A model generated the notes under the pieces. That model worked only from the letters and a program-made list of their open reading frames with translations. It ran no database searches and had not been told where the DNA came from. A DNA stretch of 64,000 nt from contig JARRKC010000002.1 in the NCBI GenBank assembly GCA_037388505.1, positions 62,001-126,000 of the forward strand. Reading direction: 5' to 3'. This document shows positions 16,414-25,404 of this stretch, piece after piece. How positions within the stretch are numbered: position 1 is the first letter of the stretch; every line of letters starts with the position of its first letter. Both the position numbers and the translations under genes were made by a program. The DNA is from JARRKC01 sp037388505. GTDB lineage: Bacteria; Acidobacteriota; UBA6911; RPQK01; JAPXNP01.

Positions 16414-16712
16414 AGAGAAGCTTTTCGAGTGTGGTGAGCGGTAGGCCCCATCTCGACACCGGAGAAACGGTTCCGGACTCGGTCAGGAGCCCCGGAGAAT
16501 CGAGGCAGAGAGTGCATTGTGTTTCCCGGAGTTCGATCGGTCGGATCGATGTTTTCCTGCCGGGAGTCGGCCCGCCTGTGACGCGGTTTCTTTCCGGCTT
16601 TTGCTGAGCCCGTGCGTGCCGACACCGCTGATACTCCTGTTTTCCGCCACTAAACTACCGGACGGCTTCTCCAGGGAGACGGGCGAATTGTGCCTGTCTC
16701 GAGGAGAATGTG

Positions 16713-18704
16713 ATGGCCAAGGAGCTCATCGTCAGTGCGACTAGCCTGGAAAAGAAGATCGCCATCATCGAAGACGACCAGGTTACCCAGATTTTTGTCG
16801 AGCGTGAACGAAGTAGAAACATCCTCGGCAATGTCTACAAAGGACGTGTCACTCGCGTGCTTCCCGGGATGCAGGCGGCCTTTGTGGACATCGGGCTGGA
16901 GCGGAATGCATTTCTCTATGTCACGGATTTCTTCGAAGACTACGAAGAGTATGGCGAGCTCTTCAAAACGGCCGGCACCGGCGTAGAGGATCTCCTCGAG
17001 GACTCCGAAAAGCGAGGGGAGCGCCCCTCCGGTCGGCGCGGGAGACGAGGGCGCAAAGGCGGCGAACGGCGGGAAGGTGAGGGGCGAGTATCCCCTCCGA
17101 CTGAGGTCGCTGAGGACGGAAAGAGCCAGTCACCGGCTCCGGCCGAGGCCGTGGGTAGTGAATCCTTAGAGGTCTCTGTCGTGTGCGCCCCGATGCCAGT
17201 CGATGCACTTCTGCAGGGCGTGCCAAGGATCCTCCCCGAAGAGCTGGAGCTATGGGCCTCACAGCCGACGGCCCGTGCGGCTCCCGAAGAGGACTATCCT
17301 GAGAAACCCGCAATCCTCCCAGATCGACTCGACCACGTCGCCCGGCCTGCGAGAGGTCGTTCGTCAGGGCGACCGGGGCGCCGCCGGCCTCCCAGACACA
17401 AGGCCCGGGTCGATCACAAGCCCGACGTGCTCCCGTTCACTCCTCCACGCAACGGCTCGTCGCGCCGCCGTCGAAACAGCCAGCAGGATTCCGGTCCGCT
17501 GATCGGCGATCTCTTGAAAGAGGGCCAGGAAATCCTCGTGCAGGTGGCCAAAGAGCCAATCGGCAAAAAGGGAGCGAGGATCACCTCTCACATCGTTCTG
17601 CCCGGTCGCTTTCTGGTGTTCATGCCGACGGTCAATCACGTCGGAGTCTCACGGCGGATCGAATCGGCCAAGGAGCGACAGAGGCTCCGTGAACTCATTC
17701 TGGAGCTTCGAGGTGATGTCGAGAGAGGTTTCATCGTCCGTACGGCCGGTGAGGGCAAAACGCGCGCAGAACTCCGCCAGGACATGGTCTACCTGACGCG
17801 GCTCTGGGAGCAACTGAGAGCGAAGGGTGAGCAGAGATCGGCTCCCTCGCTCCTCCATTCCGAACTCGACATGGTCCAGCGGGTCACGCGGGATTTCTTC
17901 TCCGATGAGTTTCGGGCGATCCGCGTAGACGATGAAGAAGAATACACTCGCCTGGTCGAGTTCATCAGCAACTTCAATCCGGCGATGGTCCACAAGGTCC
18001 GTCTCTACAACAAACGCACGCCGATCTTCGATGAATTCAACATCACCTCCGAGATCGAGAAGGCTCTCAAGAGCAAAGTATGGCTCAAGAACGGTGGGTA
18101 CATCGTCATCAACCAGACGGAGGCGCTGGTCGCAATCGACGTCAATACCGGCAAATACGTGGGTCGGACCAATTCTCTCGAAGATACGATCGCCAAAACC
18201 AATCTGGACGCGGTTCGTGAGGTGGTCCGCCAGATCCGCCTGCGAGATCTGGGCGGGATCATCATCGTTGACTTCATAGATATGGTCGATCCGCGAAACC
18301 AGCAGCGTGTCTGGGAGGCTCTTCAGACCGAGTTGCATAAGGATAAGAGCCCCTCGAAAGTTCTTCCGTTCAACGAGTTCGGCCTCGTAGCCATTACACG
18401 CCGGCGGGTCAGACAGTCCCTGGAGCGCACCTTGTGCCAGCCCTGTCCCACCTGTGAAGGGACCGGGATGACCAAGTCCGTTAGAACCATCTGCTATGCG
18501 CTCCATGGCGAGATCCGTCGCGGTCTCTCGTCTCTGGGACAAGGTCGCGAACTGATCATCCGATGCAACCCCGATGTCGGGCAGGCCCTCAAGACGACGG
18601 AAAAGAAGGTGAGGGACGAGCTGGCGGAGATGACCGGCAAGGAAATCACGATCCTGACCGATCCGCTGATGCACATCGAGCACTACGACCTCGTCGAAGC
18701 CTAG
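16713..18704 (+). CDS. rng: Ribonuclease E/G
   Basis: This endoribonuclease processes rRNA and starts mRNA decay. The S1 domain opens at about residue 36 (ILGNVYKGRVTRVLPGMQAAFVDIGLERNAFLY). It is interrupted by a basic, proline-rich, low-complexity insert of about 170 residues (86-260), then resumes at PLIGDLLKEGQEILVQVAKEP. Metal-binding aspartates sit in VAIDVNTGK (about 476) and IVDFIDM (about 520). The zinc link is CQPCPTC (575-581). The protein ends soon after, without an RNase E-type scaffold tail, so RNase G is the better name. ATG 16713 follows GAGGAGA. Confidence 0.93.
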   Translation: MAKELIVSATSLEKKIAIIEDDQVTQIFVERERSRNILGNVYKGRVTRVLPGMQAAFVDIGLERNAFLYVTDFFEDYEEYGELFKTAGTGVEDLLEDSEKRGERPSGRRGRRGRKGGERREGEGRVSPPTEVAEDGKSQSPAPAEAVGSESLEVSVVCAPMPVDALLQGVPRILPEELELWASQPTARAAPEEDYPEKPAILPDRLDHVARPARGRSSGRPGRRRPPRHKARVDHKPDVLPFTPPRNGSSRRRRNSQQDSGPLIGDLLKEGQEILVQVAKEPIGKKGARITSHIVLPGRFLVFMPTVNHVGVSRRIESAKERQRLRELILELRGDVERGFIVRTAGEGKTRAELRQDMVYLTRLWEQLRAKGEQRSAPSLLHSELDMVQRVTRDFFSDEFRAIRVDDEEEYTRLVEFISNFNPAMVHKVRLYNKRTPIFDEFNITSEIEKALKSKVWLKNGGYIVINQTEALVAIDVNTGKYVGRTNSLEDTIAKTNLDAVREVVRQIRLRDLGGIIIVDFIDMVDPRNQQRVWEALQTELHKDKSPSKVLPFNEFGLVAITRRRVRQSLERTLCQPCPTCEGTGMTKSVRTICYALHGEIRRGLSSLGQGRELIIRCNPDVGQALKTTEKKVRDELAEMTGKEITILTDPLMHIEHYDLVEA

Positions 18705-18763
18705 AAGCTCTCGAGTTCCGGGTTCCGGACTCCCATTTCCCGAAGTCGCGCTCCCGCGCCTTC

Positions 18764-19579
18764 ATGTTAAGCTTCCTTATTGTGGAAGAAGACGTGCATT
18801 ACTTCGACAAGCTCGTAGAGTTAATGGACAGACTGAGGGCACCCGACGGCTGTCCCTGGGATCGTGAACAGACCCGGGAGACGCTCAAGCCGATGTTGAT
18901 CGAGGAGGCCTACGAAGTCCTCGAAGCGCTCGACAGCGCCGACCCGGATGATCTGTGTGAAGAACTCGGAGACCTGCTCTTTCAGGTCGTGTTTCACAGT
19001 CGAATCGCCAAAGAGAGAGGCGAATTCGATGCCTACGATGTCTGCAGGCGGGTCTACCAGAAAATGGTCAACCGTCACCCACATGTTTTCGGCGATGCCA
19101 ACTATGAGACCTCTGAAGAGCTCTTGCGGAACTGGGAGGACATCAAGGCCAAGGAGAAAGAGGCGGCCGGCAGACAGAACTCGAAAGAATCGCTGCTGGA
19201 CGGGATTCCGGAAGGATTGCCGAGCATGTATCGGACCTACCAGATGACGGCCAAGGCGTCTCGCGTCGGTTTCGACTGGCCTGATCTTTCAGGTCTGCGA
19301 CAGAAGTTCCTGGAGGAGTTTCACGAGCTCGAAGAGGCGGTCGCAGAAGGCGAGGAGGGCCAAGTCCGAGAGGAAGTCGGTGATCTTGTCTTCGTGGCCC
19401 TCAATATTGCGCGATATCTCGAAGTCGATCCCGAGACGGCTCTGACGGGTGCGAACTCGAAGTTCCTGCAGCGTTTCCAGAGCATGGAACGCACTTTGAA
19501 ACGGCGAGGGCGGGCCCTGAAGGACGTGTCCCTGGAGGAGATGGAGAGCGTCTGGCAGGGGCAGAAAACGGCGAAGTAA
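18764..19579 (+). CDS. mazG: Nucleoside triphosphate pyrophosphohydrolase MazG
   Basis: MazG hydrolyses NTPs and dNTPs to monophosphates and PPi, cleaning nucleotide pools and affecting ppGpp levels. The 271-residue protein has the two tandem all-alpha domains. The first has the signature RLRAPDGCPWDREQT and EEAYEVLEALD-EELGDLLFQ; the second has EEFHELEEAVAEGE-EEVGDLVF, both with the EExxE-ExxD metal sites. The start is uncertain: ATG 18764 and GTG 18782 both lack a clear Shine-Dalgarno sequence. It is 59 bp after the RNase gene and probably co-transcribed. Confidence 0.93.
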   Translation: MLSFLIVEEDVHYFDKLVELMDRLRAPDGCPWDREQTRETLKPMLIEEAYEVLEALDSADPDDLCEELGDLLFQVVFHSRIAKERGEFDAYDVCRRVYQKMVNRHPHVFGDANYETSEELLRNWEDIKAKEKEAAGRQNSKESLLDGIPEGLPSMYRTYQMTAKASRVGFDWPDLSGLRQKFLEEFHELEEAVAEGEEGQVREEVGDLVFVALNIARYLEVDPETALTGANSKFLQRFQSMERTLKRRGRALKDVSLEEMESVWQGQKTAK

Positions 19580-19640
19580 TACGGGCGACCAACAGAGGGC
19601 CGCCCCGGGTGAGGATCTTCCATCCGGAGGGATAACGATC

Positions 19641-20084
19641 ATGAGCAAAGAGAAAGAACAGGAATCATCTCGATTCAAAGTCGACGATCGCCGAATGTTC
19701 ACTCCGGAGGGCGAACCGGTCGGTCGCGGAGCCGACGAACCCAAGGACAGGAACCCCCGTTCCCCTGCGACGGAACCGGATAGGCCGGTCGGGCAGGAGC
19801 GAGCCGCAGAGAGGCCCAACCAGGGCGACGAAACCGTCGACTTCGCTTCTTTTGTGCTGTCTCTGGCGACGTCTGCGATGGCTTATCTGGGCGAGGTGCC
19901 CGATCCAGCGAGCGGGAAAAAGGTGGAGAATCTGGAGGGCGCCAAGCAGATGATCGACATCCTGTCCATGCTCCAGGAAAAGACCAAAGGGAATCTGGAA
20001 AAGGACGAAGATCGTCTGATCAGCAGTCTTCTCTATGAGCTTCGGATGAAGTATCTCGGCAAGGCTCGGGTCATCAAGCTCTAG
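19641..20084 (+). CDS. DUF1844 family protein
   Basis: This is a 147-residue cytosolic protein. The first 65 residues are charged, proline-rich and probably disordered. The DUF1844 core (about 66-140) starts with DFASFVLSLATSAMAYLGEVPDP and continues through NLEGAKQMIDILSMLQEKTKGNL, predicted as an alpha-helical bundle. The family is common in Acidobacteriota and Deltaproteobacteria and has no known function. GGAGGG stands before the ATG. It lies between mazG and an MBL hydrolase on one strand. Confidence 0.85.
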   Translation: MSKEKEQESSRFKVDDRRMFTPEGEPVGRGADEPKDRNPRSPATEPDRPVGQERAAERPNQGDETVDFASFVLSLATSAMAYLGEVPDPASGKKVENLEGAKQMIDILSMLQEKTKGNLEKDEDRLISSLLYELRMKYLGKARVIKL

Positions 20085-20131
20085 CCCGAATCCCGGATCA
20101 TCCTGCCTTGGCGAATTCGAACGAGCCGGAT

Positions 20132-20944
20132 ATGCGAGTGACATTTCTCGGAACGGGGACCTCGCGCGGGATCCCTGTGGTCGGTTGTGACTGTGCCGTC
20201 TGCCGATCGGCTGACCCCTGCAACAACAGGCTCCGCAGTTCGATCCTCATCGAGAGCGACAAAACGATTTTGGTTGATGCGTCGGTTGACTTTCGCCAGC
20301 AGATGTTGAGGGCTCGGGTGCACGAGCTCGACGCAGTAATCTTTACCCATCATCACGCCGATCACATTCTGGGACTGGACGACGTCTTTCCCTATACCGT
20401 TCGCTCCGGAAAGGCTCTGCCCATCTACGCCAACGCGGGAACCTTGCATGAATTGCGTTTGACGTTTCGTCACCTCTTCACGCGCAACCCTTCCGGCGGG
20501 GTTGCACGCATCGAGCCTCGCCTCGTCAGCGAAGATTTTCAGATTGGGAATCTGACATTCGAACCGATCGATGTGCTGCACGGCAACCTGACCGTTCTTG
20601 GAATCCGCGTGGGACGATTCGCCTATCTGACGGACGTGAATCGGATTCCTGAAGCGAGTCTGGCCAGGCTGCGCGATTTGGACTGTCTGGTCCTCGACGG
20701 GCTGCGCTTTCGAAGGCACCCGACCCATTTCTCGATTCAAGAGGCCGTCGAAGTCGCAGGCGTCATCGGGGCCCGCAAGACCTACTTGATCCACATGTGC
20801 CATGAAGTCGACCATGCGAAGACCAACCAGTCCCTTCCCCCGGGGATGGAACTGGCCTACGACGGCCTCGTGCTGACGTTCGACGGTACTTCAGGAGTGG
20901 CCGGCCCGGATCGTCGGAGTACGGACGCGAAACCATGCAGGTAG
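20132..20944 (+). CDS. MBL-fold metallohydrolase, PhnP-like
   Basis: This is a 270-residue metallo-beta-lactamase-fold phosphodiesterase-like enzyme. The opening VTFLGTGTSRGIPVVGCDCAVC resembles PhnP, which cleaves cyclic phosphates, including the zinc-binding CDC-C region. The metal motif is THHHADH near residue 77, with H in VLHGN near residue 150 and D in YLTDVN near 168. The late H appears in HMCHEVDH. It may act on a cyclic nucleotide or ribosyl phosphate, but the substrate is unknown. It overlaps ribF by ten bases. Confidence 0.85.
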   Translation: MRVTFLGTGTSRGIPVVGCDCAVCRSADPCNNRLRSSILIESDKTILVDASVDFRQQMLRARVHELDAVIFTHHHADHILGLDDVFPYTVRSGKALPIYANAGTLHELRLTFRHLFTRNPSGGVARIEPRLVSEDFQIGNLTFEPIDVLHGNLTVLGIRVGRFAYLTDVNRIPEASLARLRDLDCLVLDGLRFRRHPTHFSIQEAVEVAGVIGARKTYLIHMCHEVDHAKTNQSLPPGMELAYDGLVLTFDGTSGVAGPDRRSTDAKPCR

Positions 20945-21909
20945 TCTCCGACCTCGATCGAATCGCTCCTGCGCTCGCCCATCCGGTCATGGCGATCGGT
21001 GTATTCGACGGTGTCCACCGCGGTCACCAGGCAGTCCTGGGCGAGGTTGTCGCGCGGGCCCACGCCCGTGCGGGGACGGCCGTGGTCCTGTCCTTCTTTC
21101 CCCATCCTCAAAAAGTGATCGCATCTTCGGATGCGCCGCCTCTGCTGCAGACCTTCGATCAGCAAGCCGAGCTGTTGGAACAACTCGGCCTCGACCTTTT
21201 CATACGGCTGCCGTTTACGCGTCAGCTCTCGCTTCTCTCTCCCCAAGAGTTCGTCCGGGACATCTTGGTCCGGACGGGGATTCGCGAGGTGCTGGTCGGC
21301 GAGAATTTCCGTTTCGGGCACAAACGGGCCGGCGACTTCTCGACATTGCTGCGACTCGGTGAGGAGTGGGGATTTCGGGTTCGCAAAGCACCGATCGTTG
21401 TGTTCCGCGGTGCTCGAATCAGCAGCACGCGGATCCGCAGTCATTTGAAGCGCGGGAGCGTGCATCTGGCCAAACGGATGTTGTCCCGGCCCTACGAGAT
21501 TCGCGGTAGCATCATCAAGGGGGCGATGCGCGGCATGAGGCTGGGCTTCCCCACGGCGAATATCCGACCCGAAAACGAGCTCATTCCGGCGACCGGCGTC
21601 TACGCGACGCGAGCCAGGGTGGATGGAACGCGCTTTGTCGGAGCGACGAATATTGGTTACCGCCCCACGGTGCACGGGTTCGCCGAGCGGGAGGCAACGG
21701 TCGAGACCCACTTGCTGGGTTTCACGGGTGATATCTACGGCAGGGAGATGAGCCTGGAGTTCTGCTACAGAATTCGAGAAGAGCGGCGCTTCGAGAACGT
21801 TCAAGCTTTGATTCATCAGATCAGGGAAGATATCCTGTGCATCGAAAAGTACAGCCGTCGCGTCGACCCGTTGATGTCGGAGAGGGAGAACGAAATTGAC
21901 CAGGGATGA
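20935..21909 (+). CDS. ribF: Bifunctional riboflavin kinase/FAD synthetase
   Basis: RibF converts riboflavin to FMN and FMN to FAD. The 324-residue protein has an N-terminal nucleotidyltransferase domain with GVFDGVHRGHQ near residue 22 and ISSTRIRSHL near 162. The C-terminal flavokinase domain has GFPTANI near 204 and VYATRARVDG after it. Length and layout are typical. The start overlaps the MBL gene and the end overlaps gatC, suggesting tight co-translation. No FMN riboswitch is seen. Confidence 0.95.
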   Translation: MQVVSDLDRIAPALAHPVMAIGVFDGVHRGHQAVLGEVVARAHARAGTAVVLSFFPHPQKVIASSDAPPLLQTFDQQAELLEQLGLDLFIRLPFTRQLSLLSPQEFVRDILVRTGIREVLVGENFRFGHKRAGDFSTLLRLGEEWGFRVRKAPIVVFRGARISSTRIRSHLKRGSVHLAKRMLSRPYEIRGSIIKGAMRGMRLGFPTANIRPENELIPATGVYATRARVDGTRFVGATNIGYRPTVHGFAEREATVETHLLGFTGDIYGREMSLEFCYRIREERRFENVQALIHQIREDILCIEKYSRRVDPLMSERENEIDQG

Positions 21910-22183
21910 GGTGAAGCAGATCGCTCGGTTGGCCCGGCTGGAATTTGATGATGCCGGCCTGGATCGGTTCATCCCGCGATTCGAGCAGATCCTGGGCTAC
22001 TTCGAGCAGCTGAAGGGTATTGAGACGGATTCCGTCGAACCGACCTACCACGCGGTATGGGGCGAACTCAACACGCCCCTTCGCGAGGATGAGATCGCGC
22101 CCTCGCTGACCGTCGATGAGGCGGTCGATGGAGCGCCGGACTCACGGGACGGCTGCTATCGAGTTCCGAAGGTGATCGAATGA
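21896..22183 (+). CDS. gatC: Asp-tRNA(Asn)/Glu-tRNA(Gln) amidotransferase subunit C
   Basis: This is the small subunit of the GatCAB amidotransferase, which makes Gln-tRNA(Gln) or Asn-tRNA(Asn) by amidating the misacylated tRNA. The 95-residue protein shows VKQIARLARLEFD and the LREDEIAPSL segment that wraps around GatA and GatB. The start is TTG 21896, preceded by GAGGGAG and overlapping ribF by 14 bases. It overlaps gatA by four bases. Confidence 0.93.
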   Translation: MTRDEVKQIARLARLEFDDAGLDRFIPRFEQILGYFEQLKGIETDSVEPTYHAVWGELNTPLREDEIAPSLTVDEAVDGAPDSRDGCYRVPKVIE

Positions 22184-23646
22184 AGGAAGCTGTTCGCTGG
22201 TCCATCAGGCAGATGCGTGACGCCATCAAGAGGCGTGACGTGACTGTCCGGGAAGTCGTGCAGGCCCATGTCGAACGCATCCGGGAGTCAGACGATCGTC
22301 TGAAGGGTTTCCTCACGGTCAACGCCGAGGCCGCCCTGTCGCAGGCAGAAGAGATCGATCGCCGTCTGCAGGACCGTGATCTGAGACTGGGCTTCCTGAC
22401 CGGCATCCCCATGGCCGTCAAGGACAACATGGTCACGAAAGGTGTCCGCACGACTTGTGGATCGAGGATCCTCTCGGAATATGTTCCACCCTACAGTGCC
22501 ACTGTCGTGCGCCGTCTGCAGGCGGATGGAGCCGTCATTATCGGGAAGACCAACCTGGACGAGTTCGCCATGGGTTCGAGCACGGAGAACTCCGCCTTCT
22601 TTCCGACCCGAAACCCGTGGGATCTGGAACGGGTTCCCGGTGGCTCCAGCGGCGGATCGGCCGCCGCGGTGAGCGCCTTTCAGGTGCCCGGTGCACTCGG
22701 CAGCGATACGGGCGGCTCCGTTCGACAACCTGCGGCATTCTGCGGCGTGGTCGGTCTGAAACCGACCTACGGGCGGGTTTCGCGCTATGGCCTCGTGGCC
22801 TTCGGCTCTTCACTCGACCAGATCGGCCCGCTGGCCAGGACGGCTCGAGATGCAGCCTCGATTCTGCAGGTCATATCCGGCCATGATGCGAAGGATTCCA
22901 CCTCATCGACCCAGCGTGTGGATGGCTACATCAGCGAGATCGGGAAAGACGTCCACAACCTGCGGGTTGGAGTTCCTCGGGAGTGGTTCGGGACGGGCCT
23001 CGAGCCCGAGGTGCGCCGGCACGTGGAGCGCGCCATGAAGCATCTGGAAGTCCTCGGATGCCGTCTGGAGGACGTCAGTCTGCCGAACACGGAATACGCG
23101 ATCGCGACCTATTACATCATTGCTCCGGCCGAGGCCAGCTCCAACCTCGCCCGCTATGACGGCGTCAAATACGGATACCGAAGCCCGAGAACCGTGGATC
23201 TGGAGACGATGTACACGAGAACACGTTCCGAGGGCTTCGGAGCGGAAGTCCAGAGGCGGATCATGATCGGAACCTATGTTCTGAGCGCCGGCTACTATGA
23301 CGCCTACTTCCTCAAGGCCGGCAAGGTTCGGACTCTGATCCGCCAGGACTATGCCGCGGCCTTCGAAAAGGTCGACCTTCTGGTTGGCCCGACGACGCCG
23401 ACCCTGCCCTTCAAGTTGGGAGAGAAGACAGCGGATCCCATGGCCATGTATCTGTCGGACGTCTACACGGTCACGGCGAATCTCGCGGGGATCCCCGCAC
23501 TGTCGATGCCCTGCGGCTTCTCGGAGGACGAGTTGCCCGTGGGATTGCAGATCCTTGGGCCGCCCTTCTCCGAAGCCCGCATGCTGCGGCTCGCCCATGC
23601 TCTGGAAACGGAACTGGCCCTGGAGTTCCCCGCCCCGGCGGTCTGA
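22180..23646 (+). CDS. gatA: Asp-tRNA(Asn)/Glu-tRNA(Gln) amidotransferase subunit A
   Basis: This is the glutaminase subunit of GatCAB, an amidase-signature enzyme of 488 residues. The catalytic triad is visible: lysine in AVKDNM near residue 77, cis-serine in GGSSGGSAAAVSA near 153, and the nucleophile in GSDTGGSVRQPAA near 177. It supplies ammonia to GatB through a tunnel. gatB does not follow and must lie elsewhere. In the same stretch, gltX at 31.3-32.7 kb supplies charged tRNA. Confidence 0.95.
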   Translation: MKEAVRWSIRQMRDAIKRRDVTVREVVQAHVERIRESDDRLKGFLTVNAEAALSQAEEIDRRLQDRDLRLGFLTGIPMAVKDNMVTKGVRTTCGSRILSEYVPPYSATVVRRLQADGAVIIGKTNLDEFAMGSSTENSAFFPTRNPWDLERVPGGSSGGSAAAVSAFQVPGALGSDTGGSVRQPAAFCGVVGLKPTYGRVSRYGLVAFGSSLDQIGPLARTARDAASILQVISGHDAKDSTSSTQRVDGYISEIGKDVHNLRVGVPREWFGTGLEPEVRRHVERAMKHLEVLGCRLEDVSLPNTEYAIATYYIIAPAEASSNLARYDGVKYGYRSPRTVDLETMYTRTRSEGFGAEVQRRIMIGTYVLSAGYYDAYFLKAGKVRTLIRQDYAAAFEKVDLLVGPTTPTLPFKLGEKTADPMAMYLSDVYTVTANLAGIPALSMPCGFSEDELPVGLQILGPPFSEARMLRLAHALETELALEFPAPAV

Positions 23647-23755
23647 CGCGGATCGGTTTCCTGCCTTCCGGGTGATTCCCCTCGTTGTTGGCGGGAGCAG
23701 GCCGTCAGTGGGCACGTCGCCCTTCAGGATTTTCGTTCGGCATCTCCGAAAAGGC

Positions 23756-23784
23756 TTGATTGGCCCGTGGGCAGCGCGTATTAC
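23756..23784 (+). promoter_or_regulatory. Possible promoter of the CBS-domain gene
   Basis: TTGATT (23756-23761) and TATTAC (23779-23784) are separated by 17 bp. The predicted start near 23791 leaves a leader of about 131 nt. No terminator was found between gatA and this site. Confidence 0.35.
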
Positions 23785-23921
23785 GGAAGCTGGAAGGATA
23801 CGAACCCGAGCTTGCACTGGAACCGTTCGGTAACACCGTCCTCTCAGGTGTCTTCACACCTCGGGACGCTCGCCTGCCGGATTCAGGTGACGATCCTTGC
23901 ACCTCGGGCGCTGAAGGTCAC

Positions 23922-24554
23922 ATGCTGGTCCGACATTTCATGACATCCGATCCATTTACGTTCTCACCGGCGGTAAGCTGCCGCGATGCTCTCCAGGAGA
24001 TGTCGAGCAGACGCATCCGGCGGGCCCCGGTCCTGGAAGGGAAGCGGATGGTCGGCATCGTGAGCGAACGTGATCTGCTTCGTGTCTTGCCCTTCGGTTC
24101 CGGGCCGACCGGCGGTGGGAACGGAACGACAGACCGAGAGGTTTCCGTGTCCGAGGCCATGACGACGAATGTGTACTCGGTCCATCCCAACGATCATCTG
24201 GAATCCGTGGCACGACTCATGCTCACGCGCAAGATCGGCGGTGTCCCCGTCGTGGAGGAGGGGATCCTGAAGGGGATGATCACGGAATCGGACATTTTCA
24301 AGGCCCTTTGGGGGATCTTTCAGGTCGGCGAAGGCTGTCGGCTGCTCTTCGAGGCGGAAGACAAGCAGCACGACTTGACCAGCTATATCCGGCTTTTCCT
24401 GGAGCACCACTGCCAGATTCATGGCCTCCTTCGATACCAGCTCCAAACGGGCACAATCATCTATTACGCCTGTGTGGTGGCTCCCGACCTCGAGTCCCTG
24501 TTGCGAGATCTGTGGGATCTTCCGGGGAAGGTCCTTCTGGTCGAGAGAGATTGA
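23922..24554 (+). CDS. CBS-pair protein with C-terminal ACT-like region
   Basis: This is a 210-residue protein with two CBS domains. CBS1 covers about residues 1-60 (MTSDPFTFSPAVSCRDALQEM, GIVSERDLLRVLP) and CBS2 about 75-140 (AMTTNVYSVHPNDHLESVARLM, GMITESDIFKAL). Such pairs usually bind adenine nucleotides. The remaining 70 residues contain YYACVVAPDLESLLRDL and resemble an ACT-type regulatory fold. ATG 23922 is chosen because the longer frame adds unconserved sequence. It is convergent with argB. Its regulated partner is unknown. Confidence 0.8.
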   Translation: MLVRHFMTSDPFTFSPAVSCRDALQEMSSRRIRRAPVLEGKRMVGIVSERDLLRVLPFGSGPTGGGNGTTDREVSVSEAMTTNVYSVHPNDHLESVARLMLTRKIGGVPVVEEGILKGMITESDIFKALWGIFQVGEGCRLLFEAEDKQHDLTSYIRLFLEHHCQIHGLLRYQLQTGTIIYYACVVAPDLESLLRDLWDLPGKVLLVERD

Positions 24555-24594
24555 AAGGCGGCACCGTTACCGAAGATCGACGACCGGCCCGGTC

Positions 24595-25404
24595 CTACCG
24601 ATGGAGCAATGTGCCGGTCTCGGACTCCAGACAGTGAGCGAGGGCTCCTTCCTGCAAGCCGCTCAGGACCTGGAATGCATCGACTCCCTTTTCCAGAAGA
24701 CGGATCGCATTCTCGACTTTGGGGACCATACCGTCCACGAAGACACCCTCCAGCAGCAGGCTCCGGGCCTCCTCCAGTTCGAGCTGGGGGATCCGCGTAT
24801 CCGGATCGGCGGGATCGAGGTAGATCCCATCCACGTCCGAGACCGACACCAGGCGGCCGGCGCGCAGGGCGAGTGCCAGTTCCGTAGCAACTGTGTCAGC
24901 GTTGACGTTCAGGATCTGGCCCTGGGGACTTCGGCAGAGACAGCTGATCACGGGAACGAATCCGGCCAGCCAGAGTGCATCGATCAAATGCGTATCGACT
25001 CCCGTGATCTCCCCGACGAAACCGAAATCAACAGTCTCCAGACAGCCGTCGATGTTGAGGCTGAGTGGGGCACGACGTCGACTGTTCGTCATGCCGCCGT
25101 CGTAGGCTGAGATCCCGACGGCACGAACGCCGGCCGCGAGCAAGCTGGCGGTCAGATCGGTATTGATCGAACCGAAAACCATCTTTGCCGCTTCCAGCGT
25201 TCGCTCGTCGGTGATTCTCCTTCCCTGAACCTGCAGGACCGGAATTCCCGTTTGGCGACAGAAGTCGGACAGCTGTTTTCCGCCGCCGTGGATCAAGAGC
25301 ACTCGATGCCCCTGGCGGGTCAGGGCATCGATCTGCCGGCCTAACGAGAATCGCAAAGATTCCTGCTCCAATACCTTACCGCTGAGCTTCAGCACGAGCT
25401 TCAT
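24595..25404 (-). CDS. argB: Acetylglutamate kinase
   Basis: ArgB phosphorylates N-acetylglutamate, the second step of arginine synthesis. The 269-residue amino-acid-kinase fold shows LIHGGGKQLSD near residue 39, LNVNADTVATELA near 164 and VSDVDGIY near 188. It lacks the extra N-terminal helix seen in arginine-inhibited ArgB, so feedback inhibition at this step is doubtful. Its ATG overlaps the argD stop by four bases, placing it last in the arginine operon. Confidence 0.93.
   Translation of the reverse strand: MKLVLKLSGKVLEQESLRFSLGRQIDALTRQGHRVLLIHGGGKQLSDFCRQTGIPVLQVQGRRITDERTLEAAKMVFGSINTDLTASLLAAGVRAVGISAYDGGMTNSRRRAPLSLNIDGCLETVDFGFVGEITGVDTHLIDALWLAGFVPVISCLCRSPQGQILNVNADTVATELALALRAGRLVSVSDVDGIYLDPADPDTRIPQLELEEARSLLLEGVFVDGMVPKVENAIRLLEKGVDAFQVLSGLQEGALAHCLESETGTLLHR

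Noticed and set aside
16323..16625. Open frame of 100 codons on the minus strand in the RNase leader
   Set aside because: Its composition is not protein-like and it overlaps the candidate small RNA and terminator.
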